The translations under genes were made by a program, and so were the position numbers. From assembly GCA_903904755.1 (NCBI GenBank), contig CAIVDV010000073.1, positions 62,001-126,000 on the forward strand: DNA of 64,000 bases, read 5' to 3'. The notes under the pieces were generated by a model. It saw nothing but the letters and a program-made list of their open reading frames with translations. It made no database searches and had not been told where the DNA came from. Every line of letters starts with the position of its first letter. The stretch's first letter is position 1. This DNA is from an uncultured Acidobacteriaceae bacterium. GTDB taxonomy: Bacteria; Acidobacteriota; Terriglobia; Terriglobales; Acidobacteriaceae. Shown piece after piece: positions 43,071 to 51,536 of the stretch.

Positions 43071-43880
43071 ATGGCCAGTCAGATACAGCTTGGATTGCCG
43101 GATTTCAGCGGAGCGACGCGGAAGCTGGTGTTGTGGAACGTGGGCGCGTACTTTGCGCTGCTGCTGGCCACGACGGCCGGGCTGGTGGGGATTGGTCCGG
43201 TGCTGGCGCACCTTGGGCTGTTTCCGCCGAATGTGCTGAGGGGCGAACTGTGGCAGGTGGTGACGTACAGCTTTGTGCATCCGGGGTTCCGGGGGGCGCT
43301 GTGGGATTTGCTGAGCCTGTGGATGATTGGCGGGCTGCTGGAGAGCTATCACGGGGGGCGCTGGCTGAACGGGCTGTATGCCGCGAGCGTGCTGGGAACC
43401 GCGGTGGCGGCGCTGGGGCTGTATGCTGCCGGGGCGACTGGCGGTGGTGCCGGAGCGGTGACGGGATGCCTGGGGGGAACGTTTGGACTGCTGGTGGCGG
43501 TGGGTCTGCTGCATGGGGATCTGGAGTTTCTGCTGCTGTTTGTGGTGCGGGTGAAGGCCAAGTACCTGGCGGCAATTTATGTGCTGGTGGTGCTGGCGAT
43601 GCTGTTTGGGGAGCAGAAGTTCTATGCGTTTGCATGGCTGGGCGGCGCGGCGGGCGGCTGGCTGTGGGTGAAGTTTGCGCCGCGGCGGGGACTGGGCTGG
43701 AGCGTGAGCGAGAGCTGGTACGGGGTGCGGAACCGGTACTACCGGTGGAAGCGGCGGCGGGCGGCGGCGAAGTTCCAGGTGTACATGCGCAAGCAGGGGC
43801 GGACGATGCGGTTTGACGGGCACGGGCACCTGATTGACGAAGACCAGTACGATCCGAACGACCCGACGAAGTGGAATTGA
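43071..43880 (+). CDS. Rhomboid-family membrane protein lacking the catalytic Ser and His (pseudoprotease)
   Basis: A 269-residue protein with six hydrophobic segments arranged as in rhomboid proteases. LWQVVTYSFVHPGFRGALWD matches the TM2 region, and GGTFGLLVAVGLL matches the segment after the active site. The GxSG motif reads GCLG, with Leu134 at the nucleophile position. The TM6 motif expected as AHLGG reads AWLGG, with Trp189 in place of His. A soluble C-terminus follows (RYYRWKRRRAAAKFQVYMRK) that ends in IDEDQYDPNDPTKWN. It cannot be a standard rhomboid peptidase; a substrate-binding or chaperone role is inferred. The ATG at 43071 follows TGAGG. Confidence 0.8.
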   Translation: MASQIQLGLPDFSGATRKLVLWNVGAYFALLLATTAGLVGIGPVLAHLGLFPPNVLRGELWQVVTYSFVHPGFRGALWDLLSLWMIGGLLESYHGGRWLNGLYAASVLGTAVAALGLYAAGATGGGAGAVTGCLGGTFGLLVAVGLLHGDLEFLLLFVVRVKAKYLAAIYVLVVLAMLFGEQKFYAFAWLGGAAGGWLWVKFAPRRGLGWSVSESWYGVRNRYYRWKRRRAAAKFQVYMRKQGRTMRFDGHGHLIDEDQYDPNDPTKWN

Positions 43881-43885
43881 GAGAA

Positions 43886-43917
43886 GGGGACGTAGGGACA
43901 TAGGGACAAGGGACTGG
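43886..43917 (+). repeat. GGGAC-type short repeat after the rhomboid-like gene
   Basis: GGGGACGTAGGGACATAGGG and the next bases repeat GGGAC four times. A longer relative lies at 46450-46487 at the end of fabD. Confidence 0.65.
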
Positions 43918-44069
43918 GTTGAGCTGCGCTTGACAGCGGGAGACGCTTATTTGGGTTCGAGGATGCCGGCGCAGGTCTCGGACACGGTTTGTAGACTCCG
44001 TGGCGATGGCGCAGAATCATAGTAGCGAAGTAAGGGACGATGCGGAATTGAGTTGAATGAGGAGTCCCG

Positions 44070-45468
44070 GTGGAATCTGGGTGGAGTGGGGTATTGGGTT
44101 GGCTGCGGCGCGGCTGGGAGCTGTTTCTGCGGCGATTGCCGAGTGAGCGGCAGCGATTGCTGGCGGTGACGATACTGGCAGGCGGGCTGTGCGGGCTGGC
44201 GGCGGTGGCGTTTCACCTAACGATCGGGTGGTGCGAGTCGCTGATGATTGACCGTGCCAATGCGGCGGCGGGGAATGCGTGGATTTGGTGGACGATTTTG
44301 AGCCCGGCGCTGGGCGGGGTGGCGGTTGGGGTGGGGCTGACATACCTGGCACCGGCTGCGGCGGGGAGCGGGATTCCGCAGGTGAAGGTGGCGTTTGCGC
44401 TGCGGAATGGTCTGGTTACGGTGCGGGAGACGGTGGGGAAGTTTTTCCTGTGCGCCTTGCAGATTGGGTCAGGGGCATCGCTGGGGCTGGAAGGGCCGAC
44501 GGTGCAGATATGCGCAGGGGTGAGCAGCATGCTGGCGCGGGCGGCGGGGCTGGGGCCGGTGAACCAGCGGCGGCTGACGTCGGTGGGAATGGCGGCGGGG
44601 ATTGCGGCGGCGTTCAATGCGCCGATTGCGGCGATTACGTTCACGCTGGAAGAGCTGATTGGGGATCTGGACCAGACGATGCTGACAGGGGTTATTGTGG
44701 CGTCGGCACTGTCGGCGGTGATTGAGCACACGATATTGGGGAAGAACACAGTTTTCCATGTGAACCGGCAGTATGAGTTGGGGAATTCTTCGTCTCTGGT
44801 GTGGTACGCATTGCTGGGTGTTCTGGCGGCGGTGGTATCGGTGAGTTTTACCGGGTCGCTGCTGTGGTTGCGGCTGCGGTTTCGGGGTTGGACGGGGATA
44901 CCGAAGTGGGTGCAGCCGGGGATGGGTGGACTGGCGACGGGATGCCTGGCGGTGGCGGGATTTGCGCTGTTCCACCTGAACGGGATTGCCGGGGACCCTT
45001 ACAAGACGCTGACGCTGGCGTTGTCGGGTGCGCTGGGAGCGCTGCCGGTGACGGCGATGGTGGGCTTTTGCGTGCTGAAGCTGCTGGCGACGGTTTTCTC
45101 GTACTCGAGCGGGGGATCGGGGGGGGATTTTTGCGCCGTCGCTGTTCATGGGCGCGATGCTGGGCGGGGCGGTGGGGTATCTGGACGTGGCGGTGTTTCA
45201 CCATTCGTCGGATGCGATAGGGGCGTTTGCGGTGGTGGGGATGGGGGCGGTGTTTGCGGGCGTGGTGCGGGCACCGATGACGTCGGTGCTGATTGTGTTT
45301 GAGATGACGGGCGGGTATGGGCTGGTGCTGCCGCTGATGATTGCGAATATGACGGCGTTTGCGCTGGCGCGGCATTGGGAGAAGGTGTCGATTTACGAGG
45401 CTCTGCTGGCGCAGGACGGGATTGACTTGCATGCTGCGGAGCCGGTGGCGGAGCTGGCGGTGGGGTGA
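44070..45468 (+). pseudogene. ClC-family chloride channel/transporter, interrupted by a +1 frameshift in a G8 run
   Basis: A voltage-gated chloride-channel family protein split between two frames. The first part (GTG 44070 behind GAGGAG) carries GSGIPQVKVAF, the gating-Glu motif SLGLEGPTVQ and a C-terminal family stretch up to VFSYSSGGSG. At 45119-45126 there are eight G's; with seven the frame continues GGIFAPSLFMGAMLGG, the conserved GxFxP block, to the stop at 45468. Removing one base gives exactly 466 codons. As read, translation runs on in the wrong frame to a stop at 45302. It could be a decayed gene, a sequencing error, or a slippage-prone contingency site. Confidence 0.85.
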
Positions 45469-45509
45469 TCGCAAATCTGGGCGGAAAATCGCGTAAAATC
45501 ACGGATGGT

Positions 45510-46472
45510 ATGACGACTAAGAAGATTGCGTTTTTGTTTCCTGGCCAGGGTTCCCAGACGGTGGGAATGGGCCGTGCTTTGGCTGAGGCGTTTCCGGTGG
45601 CTGCGGCTACCTTTGAGGAGGCGGATGATGCGCTGGGATTTGCGCTGAGCCGAGTCTTCCTGGATGGGCCGGAAGAGGAGTTGCGGCTGACGGAGAATAC
45701 GCAGCCGGCGATTTTGACGGTGAGTGTGGCGGCGTGGCGGGTGTTGGCGGAGCATGGCGTAAGGCCGGCGCTGGCGGCTGGGCATTCCCTGGGAGAGTGG
45801 TCGGCCCATGTTGCGTCGGGGACGCTGAGCTTTGCTGATGCCGTGCGGGCGGTGAAGGCACGCGGTGCGGCGATGCAGCGGGCAGTTCCGGCGGGCGAGG
45901 GCGCGATGGCTGCGGTGCTGGCGCTGCCGGCGGAGCAGATTGCCGAAGCGTGCGCAGAAGCGGCGACGGCGACGGGGAAGGTGGTATCGGCGGCGAACTT
46001 CAACTCGCCGGACCAGACGGTGATTTCCGGCGCGGTGGCTGCGGTGGAGAAGGCTGCGGAACTGGTGAAGGAGCGGGGAGCGCGCAAGGTGGTGATGCTG
46101 CCGGTGAGCGCGCCGTTCCATTGTGCGCTGATGCAGCCGGCACAGGAGGCTGTGGCCAAGTTTCTGGATGGGCTGACACTGGGTGAGCCGGGGATTCCGG
46201 TGGCGGCGAATGTGAGTGGCGGGCTGCTGACGAGTTCTGCCGCGGCGAAGCAGGCGCTGATTGAGCAGGTGACCGGGACGGTTCGTTGGGTGGGATGCGT
46301 GCAGGCGCTGGTGGGTGCGGGCGCGGAGATTTTTGTGGAGGTTGGGCCTGGGAAGGTGCTGACCGGGCTGATGCGGCAGATTGACCGGGGGCAGAAGTGC
46401 GTGAATGTGGAGGATCCGGGGAGTTTGGAGAAGGCGCTGGCGGAGATCAGGGACGTAGGGACCAAGGACTAG
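45510..46472 (+). CDS. fabD: Malonyl-CoA-acyl carrier protein transacylase
   Basis: FabD, 320 residues, loads malonate on ACP for fatty-acid synthesis. IAFLFPGQGSQTVGMG starts the fold, the nucleophile Ser93 is in GHSLGEWSA, the catalytic His is in PVSAPFHCALM, and VSAANFNSPDQTVISG and VEVGPGKVLTGL are family motifs. The usual neighbours fabH, fabG and acpP are absent. The ATG at 45510 has a weak site. The last residues RDVGTKD and the stop are encoded by a GGGAC-type repeat, so the C-terminus may be repeat-derived. Confidence 0.95.
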   Translation: MTTKKIAFLFPGQGSQTVGMGRALAEAFPVAAATFEEADDALGFALSRVFLDGPEEELRLTENTQPAILTVSVAAWRVLAEHGVRPALAAGHSLGEWSAHVASGTLSFADAVRAVKARGAAMQRAVPAGEGAMAAVLALPAEQIAEACAEAATATGKVVSAANFNSPDQTVISGAVAAVEKAAELVKERGARKVVMLPVSAPFHCALMQPAQEAVAKFLDGLTLGEPGIPVAANVSGGLLTSSAAAKQALIEQVTGTVRWVGCVQALVGAGAEIFVEVGPGKVLTGLMRQIDRGQKCVNVEDPGSLEKALAEIRDVGTKD

Positions 46473-46487
46473 GGACGTAGGGACTGG
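46450..46487 (+). repeat. GGGAC-type short repeat spanning the fabD stop
   Basis: Repeats of GGGACGTA and related units, including two copies of AGGGACGTAGGGAC separated by 18 bp. The TAG that ends fabD lies inside it. Related to 43886-43917. Confidence 0.65.
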
Positions 46488-46514
46488 AGCGCCCGGGATA
46501 TTGTTCGAGATAAG

Positions 46515-46542
46515 AAAAGCCGCCTGGGTGGGCGGCTTTTTT
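46515..46542 (+). terminator. Rho-independent terminator after fabD
   Basis: AAAAGCCGCC and GGCGGCTTTTTT form a strong stem with a short loop and a T-run, 43 bp past the stop. Confidence 0.9.
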
Positions 46543-46579
46543 GTGTCTGGGGTGCGTGAAGGAGATCTGGACTGGCCGG

Positions 46580-47077
46580 TTAGCGGTCGAGGGAGAGTTC
46601 GCGGGGAGAGAAGCCGATGGTGTGGGTTTTGTGGTCGTAGATGAGGAAGAGTGGGCGGGACTTTCGTTGGTTCATCATGGAGGCGACGATGAGGTCGTTG
46701 CCGAAGATGCGTGCGGCGACGACCTGGTGGCTGGTGATGGTGCCGTAGTCGTTTTCCTGGCTGTTTTGGCCGAAAGCGGCCTCAAAGCGGTCGTAGGGGA
46801 AGGGGAAGTCGGCGGGGTGTTTTTCCCAGCCGGGGTCGTTGACCCAGAGGGCGTATGCGGCTTTTAGGTCGTTGGATTCGACGGTATGGAGGAAGCGGTC
46901 GACGGCGCGCTGGCCCTGCCAGTAGGTGTACCAGTTCCAGGGTGCTTCGAGGGGGTGGCCGACGACGAACCAGGTGAGGATGAAGAGGAAGACGAAGCCA
47001 CCGAGGAAACCGTAGCCCATGATTTGGCGACGGCGGGTTTTTTCAGCATCGAACTTGGGAGCGTCGAGCAGGGTCAT
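46580..47077 (-). CDS. Single-span membrane protein of unknown function
   Basis: A 165-residue protein. A basic N-terminus (DAEKTRRRQIMGYG) leads to one membrane helix, FLGGFVFLFILTWFVVG, at about 24-41. The outer domain contains RAVDRFLHTVESNDLKAAYA and a short beta-rich C-terminus (VVAARIFGNDLIVASMMNQR). The shape recalls small DUF4878/NTF2-like outer domains, in which a helix pair precedes a sheet, but I cannot assign a family. AAGGA lies about ten bases before the ATG. It is alone between the fabD terminator and ddl. Confidence 0.72.
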   Translation of the reverse strand: MTLLDAPKFDAEKTRRRQIMGYGFLGGFVFLFILTWFVVGHPLEAPWNWYTYWQGQRAVDRFLHTVESNDLKAAYALWVNDPGWEKHPADFPFPYDRFEAAFGQNSQENDYGTITSHQVVAARIFGNDLIVASMMNQRKSRPLFLIYDHKTHTIGFSPRELSLDR

Positions 47078-47218
47078 TGTGGTGGGGTCCTTCTGGAGTG
47101 GACATTGGGTAGTGGTCAGGCCGAACGGTGGGCTGGATTCAGGAAGTGAAGGGCACTACTACTACAGACAACGGCGGGGGCGAAAGTGTTCCCGCAAAGC
47201 GATGATTTTGCGGGGAAA

Positions 47219-48364
47219 TCAGCCCTCGTAGGAGAAAGAGGTGCGGGCGCGCTCGGTGTGGCGCTCGATGGCGAGCTCGATGAGGGTGGTGATGAGGTTG
47301 GTGTAGGAGAGCCCTGTGGCCTGCCAGAGCTTGGGGTACATGGAGATGGAGGTGAAGCCTGGGAGGGTATTGACCTCATTGAGGTAGATGCGGCGACGTC
47401 CGTCTGGCTCCATGAGGAAGTCGACGCGGGCGAGGCCGGCGAGGTCGCAGGCGCGGAATGCGTCGACGGCCATGGCGCGGATGGTTTTGGACTCGGCGGG
47501 GGTGAGCTTGGCGGGGATGATGGGGACGGAGCCCTCGGCGAGGTATTTGTCCTCGTAATCGTAGAACTCCTTGCCGGGGATGATTTCGCCGACGACGGAG
47601 GCTTTGGGATTGTCGTTGCCGAGGACGGCGACTTCGAGCTCGCGGGCTTTCTTGGAAGCGCCGGAGCGGCCGGAGCCGTGGACGCCCTGCTCGATGACGA
47701 GTTTGCGGTCGAATTTGGCGGCGAGGGTGAGGGCGGGCGAGAGTTCCTTGCGGTTGTGTGCCTTGGAGATGCCGACGGAGGAGCCGAGGTTGGCGGGTTT
47801 GACGAAGAGGGGGTATTTGAGGTCGGCCTCGATGCGGGAGATGGTTTTGCGGGGGGAGGCTTCCCACTGGGAGCGGAGGACGGTGACGTGCTTGACGATG
47901 GGGAGTTTGGCTGCGAGGAAGAGGCGCTTCATGGCGTCTTTGTCCATGCCGGAGGCGGATCCGAGTACGCCGGAGCCGACGTAGGCCATGTCGGCGAGCT
48001 CAAAGAGTCCCTGGATGGTGCCGTCTTCGCCGAAGGTTCCGTGGAGGACGGGGAAGACGACATCGATGGGGCCGGCGGGGCCGAGGGAAGCGGCGTGGCT
48101 GGTGAGGGAGCTGACGGAAGCGGAGGGGGGCGCGGTGACAGCTTCGGAGGCCGCTTCGGAGGCTGCGGGGACGGGAGCGCCGGTGAGCAGGGCGGAGGCG
48201 CTGGGGCCGGTGAGCCACTGGCCGGACTTGGAGATGCCGATGGGGATGACCTGGAATTTTTTGCGGTCGATTGCCTTGAGGATCGAGGCGGCGGATTTGA
48301 GGGAGACTTCGTGTTCGCCGGAGCGCCCGCCGAAGAGGATGCCGATACGGAGTTTCTTAGCCAT
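47219..48364 (-). CDS. ddl: D-alanine--D-alanine ligase
   Basis: Ddl, 381 residues, joins two D-Ala for peptidoglycan precursors. LRIGILFGGRSGEHEVSLKS is the N-terminal signature, HGTFGEDGTIQGLFEL follows, KPANLGSSVGISK contacts ATP, and the metal/ATP end is LARVDFLM with LNEVNTLPGFTSISMYPKL. It is somewhat longer than many Ddl because of an Ala/Ser/Pro-rich insertion around residues 73-102 (APVPAASEAASEAVTAPPSA). The ATG at 48364 gives the standard N-terminus. It does not sit in a mur/fts cluster. Confidence 0.95.
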   Translation of the reverse strand: MAKKLRIGILFGGRSGEHEVSLKSAASILKAIDRKKFQVIPIGISKSGQWLTGPSASALLTGAPVPAASEAASEAVTAPPSASVSSLTSHAASLGPAGPIDVVFPVLHGTFGEDGTIQGLFELADMAYVGSGVLGSASGMDKDAMKRLFLAAKLPIVKHVTVLRSQWEASPRKTISRIEADLKYPLFVKPANLGSSVGISKAHNRKELSPALTLAAKFDRKLVIEQGVHGSGRSGASKKARELEVAVLGNDNPKASVVGEIIPGKEFYDYEDKYLAEGSVPIIPAKLTPAESKTIRAMAVDAFRACDLAGLARVDFLMEPDGRRRIYLNEVNTLPGFTSISMYPKLWQATGLSYTNLITTLIELAIERHTERARTSFSYEG

Positions 48365-48480
48365 CAGGATGATTTTAGACCTGATGGCTGGGGTGGAGGT
48401 TGGCGGGGGCGGCACCTGCTGCTTCGGAGGCGGAAGAGTCTCCCAACCAGGGGATTACCGGGCATCGTGCCAGTGAGGCT

Positions 48481-49995
48481 TCAGGTGATTTGAGGTTGAC
48501 TAGCCGGGCCTGCTGCGGCCCGCCTGTTGTTCCACTGAGAGGCAGCGATGAGTAATCCTGCCAGGGGAATGGTCCAAATCACTCGAGCCTGATAGCGGGC
48601 AAAGAAGTCAGAGACACCGCCGCAGATGAGGGCATTTCCGACCACCAGGGCAAGAGTCCAAAGTCCCCCGAGAGCGAGTTCCCGGTGCAACCGCGAGGGA
48701 CGCCGCAAGGATGAAAACAGAATCCATGCCGCGAATGCGCTAACCGCGAGGGAGAAGAAGGTGCTCACCGCTTGTTCAGGCCAGGCATTTTGGAAGGCGG
48801 GGCTGGCTTGAATTTTTGCGATGACAGGTTCGGGAAACGTCAGCTGCATCTGGAGTTTTTCTCCGGAGTTGTAGGAGAACTCCGAGAGGGGAAAATGGAG
48901 CAACTCTCTGCCCGCATTTCTGAGGATGCTTGCAGCTAATCCGAGAGGGTCAAAGCGTGCGACGGCAAGGAAGAGGCGGATTTGTTCGTTACTAATTCTC
49001 CGACGAGTTTCGTAGCCGGCGGTTTCATAGGCAGAACATTCAGGTGCAGCACAATACATGAAGTCTTGCGAAGTGAGTGGGTACTTACTTACAAACTTAC
49101 AAGCGGCAAATTGATTTTGCGGGCAAGTTTGTTTGAGGTATTGTGTGCCGGGGCCATCGGCGATAAGTCTTGCTTCGAGCAGGGGGAAACGCAGGGGTTC
49201 CTGATGCGTGACTTTCTGAATTCCGAGGGCTATTGCCTTCTGCGTAACGAGCGCGCAGAGGATAGCCGCGGCAATTGTGAAGCATGCAGAGCGGTTGCTC
49301 CAGTTGCGTCGGAGGAGGTTGACTGCGGATGCTGTGACGAGGGCCAATCCGCCGAGCATCCACAGGCTGTCGTGGGAGAGAAAGCACCACAGCAAGAGCG
49401 CGAACCAAAGGGATGTGGAGCGAGGGGATGATTTCGTGGTGGTGCTGAGGAGGACTGCCATGGAGAACAGGGCGATGCCTGCGTAGACGTCAGGCATGAG
49501 GAAAGAGGCGTAAAAGCCGGCGTCGGAGGTGAGCGCCAAGGCGACGGACAGGGGCAGGATCCAGCGCCACACTGGAAGTCCTATGTGTCTTAAAATCAGA
49601 GCGATAAATGTGACGACGCTGAGTGATTGGAGAAAAACGGTGAGCCAGAAACCTGAAGGCGAGCCGATGTAGAGGAGTGTGCCCCAGAAGACGGATCGAC
49701 CAAGCATGATGCCTTTAAGTTTCATGTCGGACAGGCTTCGGGAGCGCGAGAGGGCCACGTTGTGCAGGGCGTCATCGTCCTTTGCGGGCTGGCCGGCAGT
49801 TGGATCATCGGAGGTCCAATCTGTGTGGTGGTGGAGGATTTTTGCGAGGGCGGAGTCTTCGGTGCGCATATAGGATCGGGTGTCGGTATAGAAGAAAGGG
49901 CCGTGATTCATCCATGCCGGCCAGAGCAGGACCGAGACGGCAGATGCGATGAGGAGGAGCCGTCCAAGGAAGATCCAATAGTTTACCGGTCTCAT
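48481..49995 (-). CDS. Polytopic membrane protein of unknown function
   Basis: A 504-residue protein with roughly ten membrane helices in two blocks and a Cys-containing outer loop between them (LKQTCPQNQFAACKF and MYCAAPECSAYE). The N-terminal loop FFYTDTRSYMRTEDSALAK sits where lipid-linked glycosyltransferases of the GT-C type keep acidic residues, but I see no clear family signature. AAAGGA is ten bases upstream of the ATG. Its codons are much more mixed and its GC lower than both neighbours, which suggests transfer or relaxed expression. It is a single-gene unit. Confidence 0.7.
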   Translation of the reverse strand: MRPVNYWIFLGRLLLIASAVSVLLWPAWMNHGPFFYTDTRSYMRTEDSALAKILHHHTDWTSDDPTAGQPAKDDDALHNVALSRSRSLSDMKLKGIMLGRSVFWGTLLYIGSPSGFWLTVFLQSLSVVTFIALILRHIGLPVWRWILPLSVALALTSDAGFYASFLMPDVYAGIALFSMAVLLSTTTKSSPRSTSLWFALLLWCFLSHDSLWMLGGLALVTASAVNLLRRNWSNRSACFTIAAAILCALVTQKAIALGIQKVTHQEPLRFPLLEARLIADGPGTQYLKQTCPQNQFAACKFVSKYPLTSQDFMYCAAPECSAYETAGYETRRRISNEQIRLFLAVARFDPLGLAASILRNAGRELLHFPLSEFSYNSGEKLQMQLTFPEPVIAKIQASPAFQNAWPEQAVSTFFSLAVSAFAAWILFSSLRRPSRLHRELALGGLWTLALVVGNALICGGVSDFFARYQARVIWTIPLAGLLIAASQWNNRRAAAGPASQPQIT

Positions 49996-50379
49996 ATGAC
50001 ACCGTCCTTTCTGTCCAAAGAGATGAGCCTGAATTCTGCGGGCTGAGGTTATTGTTCTGCTGGGAGGTTTATGTCGAGTCAGGTTTTCGAGGTTGAATCA
50101 AGTTATCTGAAGATAGGAGGGCTTGCTGGAATGAGGGGATTGTAACTTAGGGAAGTTGATAGCGGGGATAAAGTTTGCGATTGAGGGAACGGGCGTGATG
50201 CGAGGGATGTGCTCGATTTGGTCTTAGGGGCGGGCAGATAGAAAGACAGGCAGGCAGGCGCAACCCGACCGGCCCGCGTGTGCATGCGGGCGGTTTTGGG
50301 GTTCCTGGCTGCGGATTCTGAAGGAGGGGGAACTCCGGCGGAAGGGAGGGGGAGCGCGGGGGAGACTGGGGACGGGGAG
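49996..50379. other. Intergenic region between the membrane protein and arginase
   Basis: About 380 bp. It holds a CAGG tandem stretch near 50248-50257 and an imperfect GC hairpin at 50268-50296 (GCCCGC and GCGGGC, then GGTTTTGG). No ORF with a credible ribosome site was found. Confidence 0.5.
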
Positions 50380-51321
50380 CTAGAGGATTTTTTTGCCGAA
50401 GGCGGAGCAGGCGAGTTCGACGGCGAGTTCGGCGGTGGAGTTTCGCTGGTCGAGGATGGGGTTGACTTCGACGATTTCGAAGGAGACCATGCCGCCGTGG
50501 TCGGCGATGAGTTCCATGGCGAGGTGGGCTTCGCGGTAGGTTGCTCCGCCGCGGACGGCGGTGCCGACACCGGGGGCGTGTTCGGGGTCAATCCAGTCCA
50601 TATCGAGGGAGACGTGGAAGCCGGCGGTGCCGTCGGAGATGATTTCGAGAGCTTCCTGCATGACGGTGCGGAGGCCGCGCTCGTCGATGTCGCGCATGGT
50701 GTATACGCCGCGGACTCCGGCGGCGTGGAGGTTGGCGCGCTCGTGGGCGTCAATGGAGCGGACGCCGAGGACGACGGTGTTTTCGGGGGAGACTTTGGGG
50801 AGGTAGTCGAAGATGCGGGCGAGGGGGGAGAGTCCGGAGTCTGTGCCGAGGCCGGTGAGTGCGGCGAGGGGCATGCCGTGGACGTTGCCGGAGGGTGAGG
50901 TGGCGGGGGTGTTGATGTCAGAGTGTGCGTCGAGCCAGAGGAGGCCGAGCTTTTGGGCGTGTTGGTGGAAGTAGTGGCTGACGCCGGAGACGGAGCCGGC
51001 GGCGAGGGAGTGGTCACCGCCGAGGATGAGGGGTGTGAGTCCCTGTTTCATGGCGTCGGAGACGGCCTGGGCGGTGCGTGTGCAGGTGTCAGCGATTTCG
51101 GTGAGGAATCGGGCGTTGGAGGCGCCGGCAGGCTGGGTTTCAGCGATTTCAACGCGGACATTGCCGCCGTCGGAGACTTCGTGACCGAGTGCTTCGAGGT
51201 GGGCTTCCAGGCCGGCGACGCGGAGGGCGGAGGGGCCCATGTCGACGCCGCGGCGGGAAGCGCCGAGGTCGAGGGGGACGCCGAGAATGCGGATGCGGCG
51301 GGGGGCGGAAGCGAGAGGCAT
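50380..51321 (-). CDS. rocF: Arginase
   Basis: A 313-residue ureohydrolase converting arginine to ornithine and urea. The manganese ligands are in LGGDHSLAAG, LLWLDAHSDINTP (DAHSD) and SLDMDWIDPEHAPG (DMDWID). IRILGVPLDLGASRRGVDMG is the N-terminal signature, and SFEIVEVNP precedes the C-terminus. The pattern with PSGNVHGMPLA favours arginase over agmatinase or formimidoylglutamase. The ATG at 51321 follows AGGAG by about nine bases; a 50-codon upstream extension lacks a site and is skewed in composition. No other urea-cycle genes are adjacent. Confidence 0.93.
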   Translation of the reverse strand: MPLASAPRRIRILGVPLDLGASRRGVDMGPSALRVAGLEAHLEALGHEVSDGGNVRVEIAETQPAGASNARFLTEIADTCTRTAQAVSDAMKQGLTPLILGGDHSLAAGSVSGVSHYFHQHAQKLGLLWLDAHSDINTPATSPSGNVHGMPLAALTGLGTDSGLSPLARIFDYLPKVSPENTVVLGVRSIDAHERANLHAAGVRGVYTMRDIDERGLRTVMQEALEIISDGTAGFHVSLDMDWIDPEHAPGVGTAVRGGATYREAHLAMELIADHGGMVSFEIVEVNPILDQRNSTAELAVELACSAFGKKIL

Positions 51322-51536
51322 GGGAGGGGCTCCTGGGCGCGGGCCTGAGTAGAGGCCGATGCGGTCGGAACCTATTAGAGCAGATTGTGGAGGGAGTGGG
51401 AACGGGGAGGAGCGAGGGTATGGCTGGTAAGTGTGATGGGGATGTGAGGGGAGTTGTATAGAAAGGCTCAAGAAATCCGATATAGGGTGTAAAGTAAAGT
51501 TGCCCGGGATTGAATGAGAGAGCCTTCTTTCTGACG

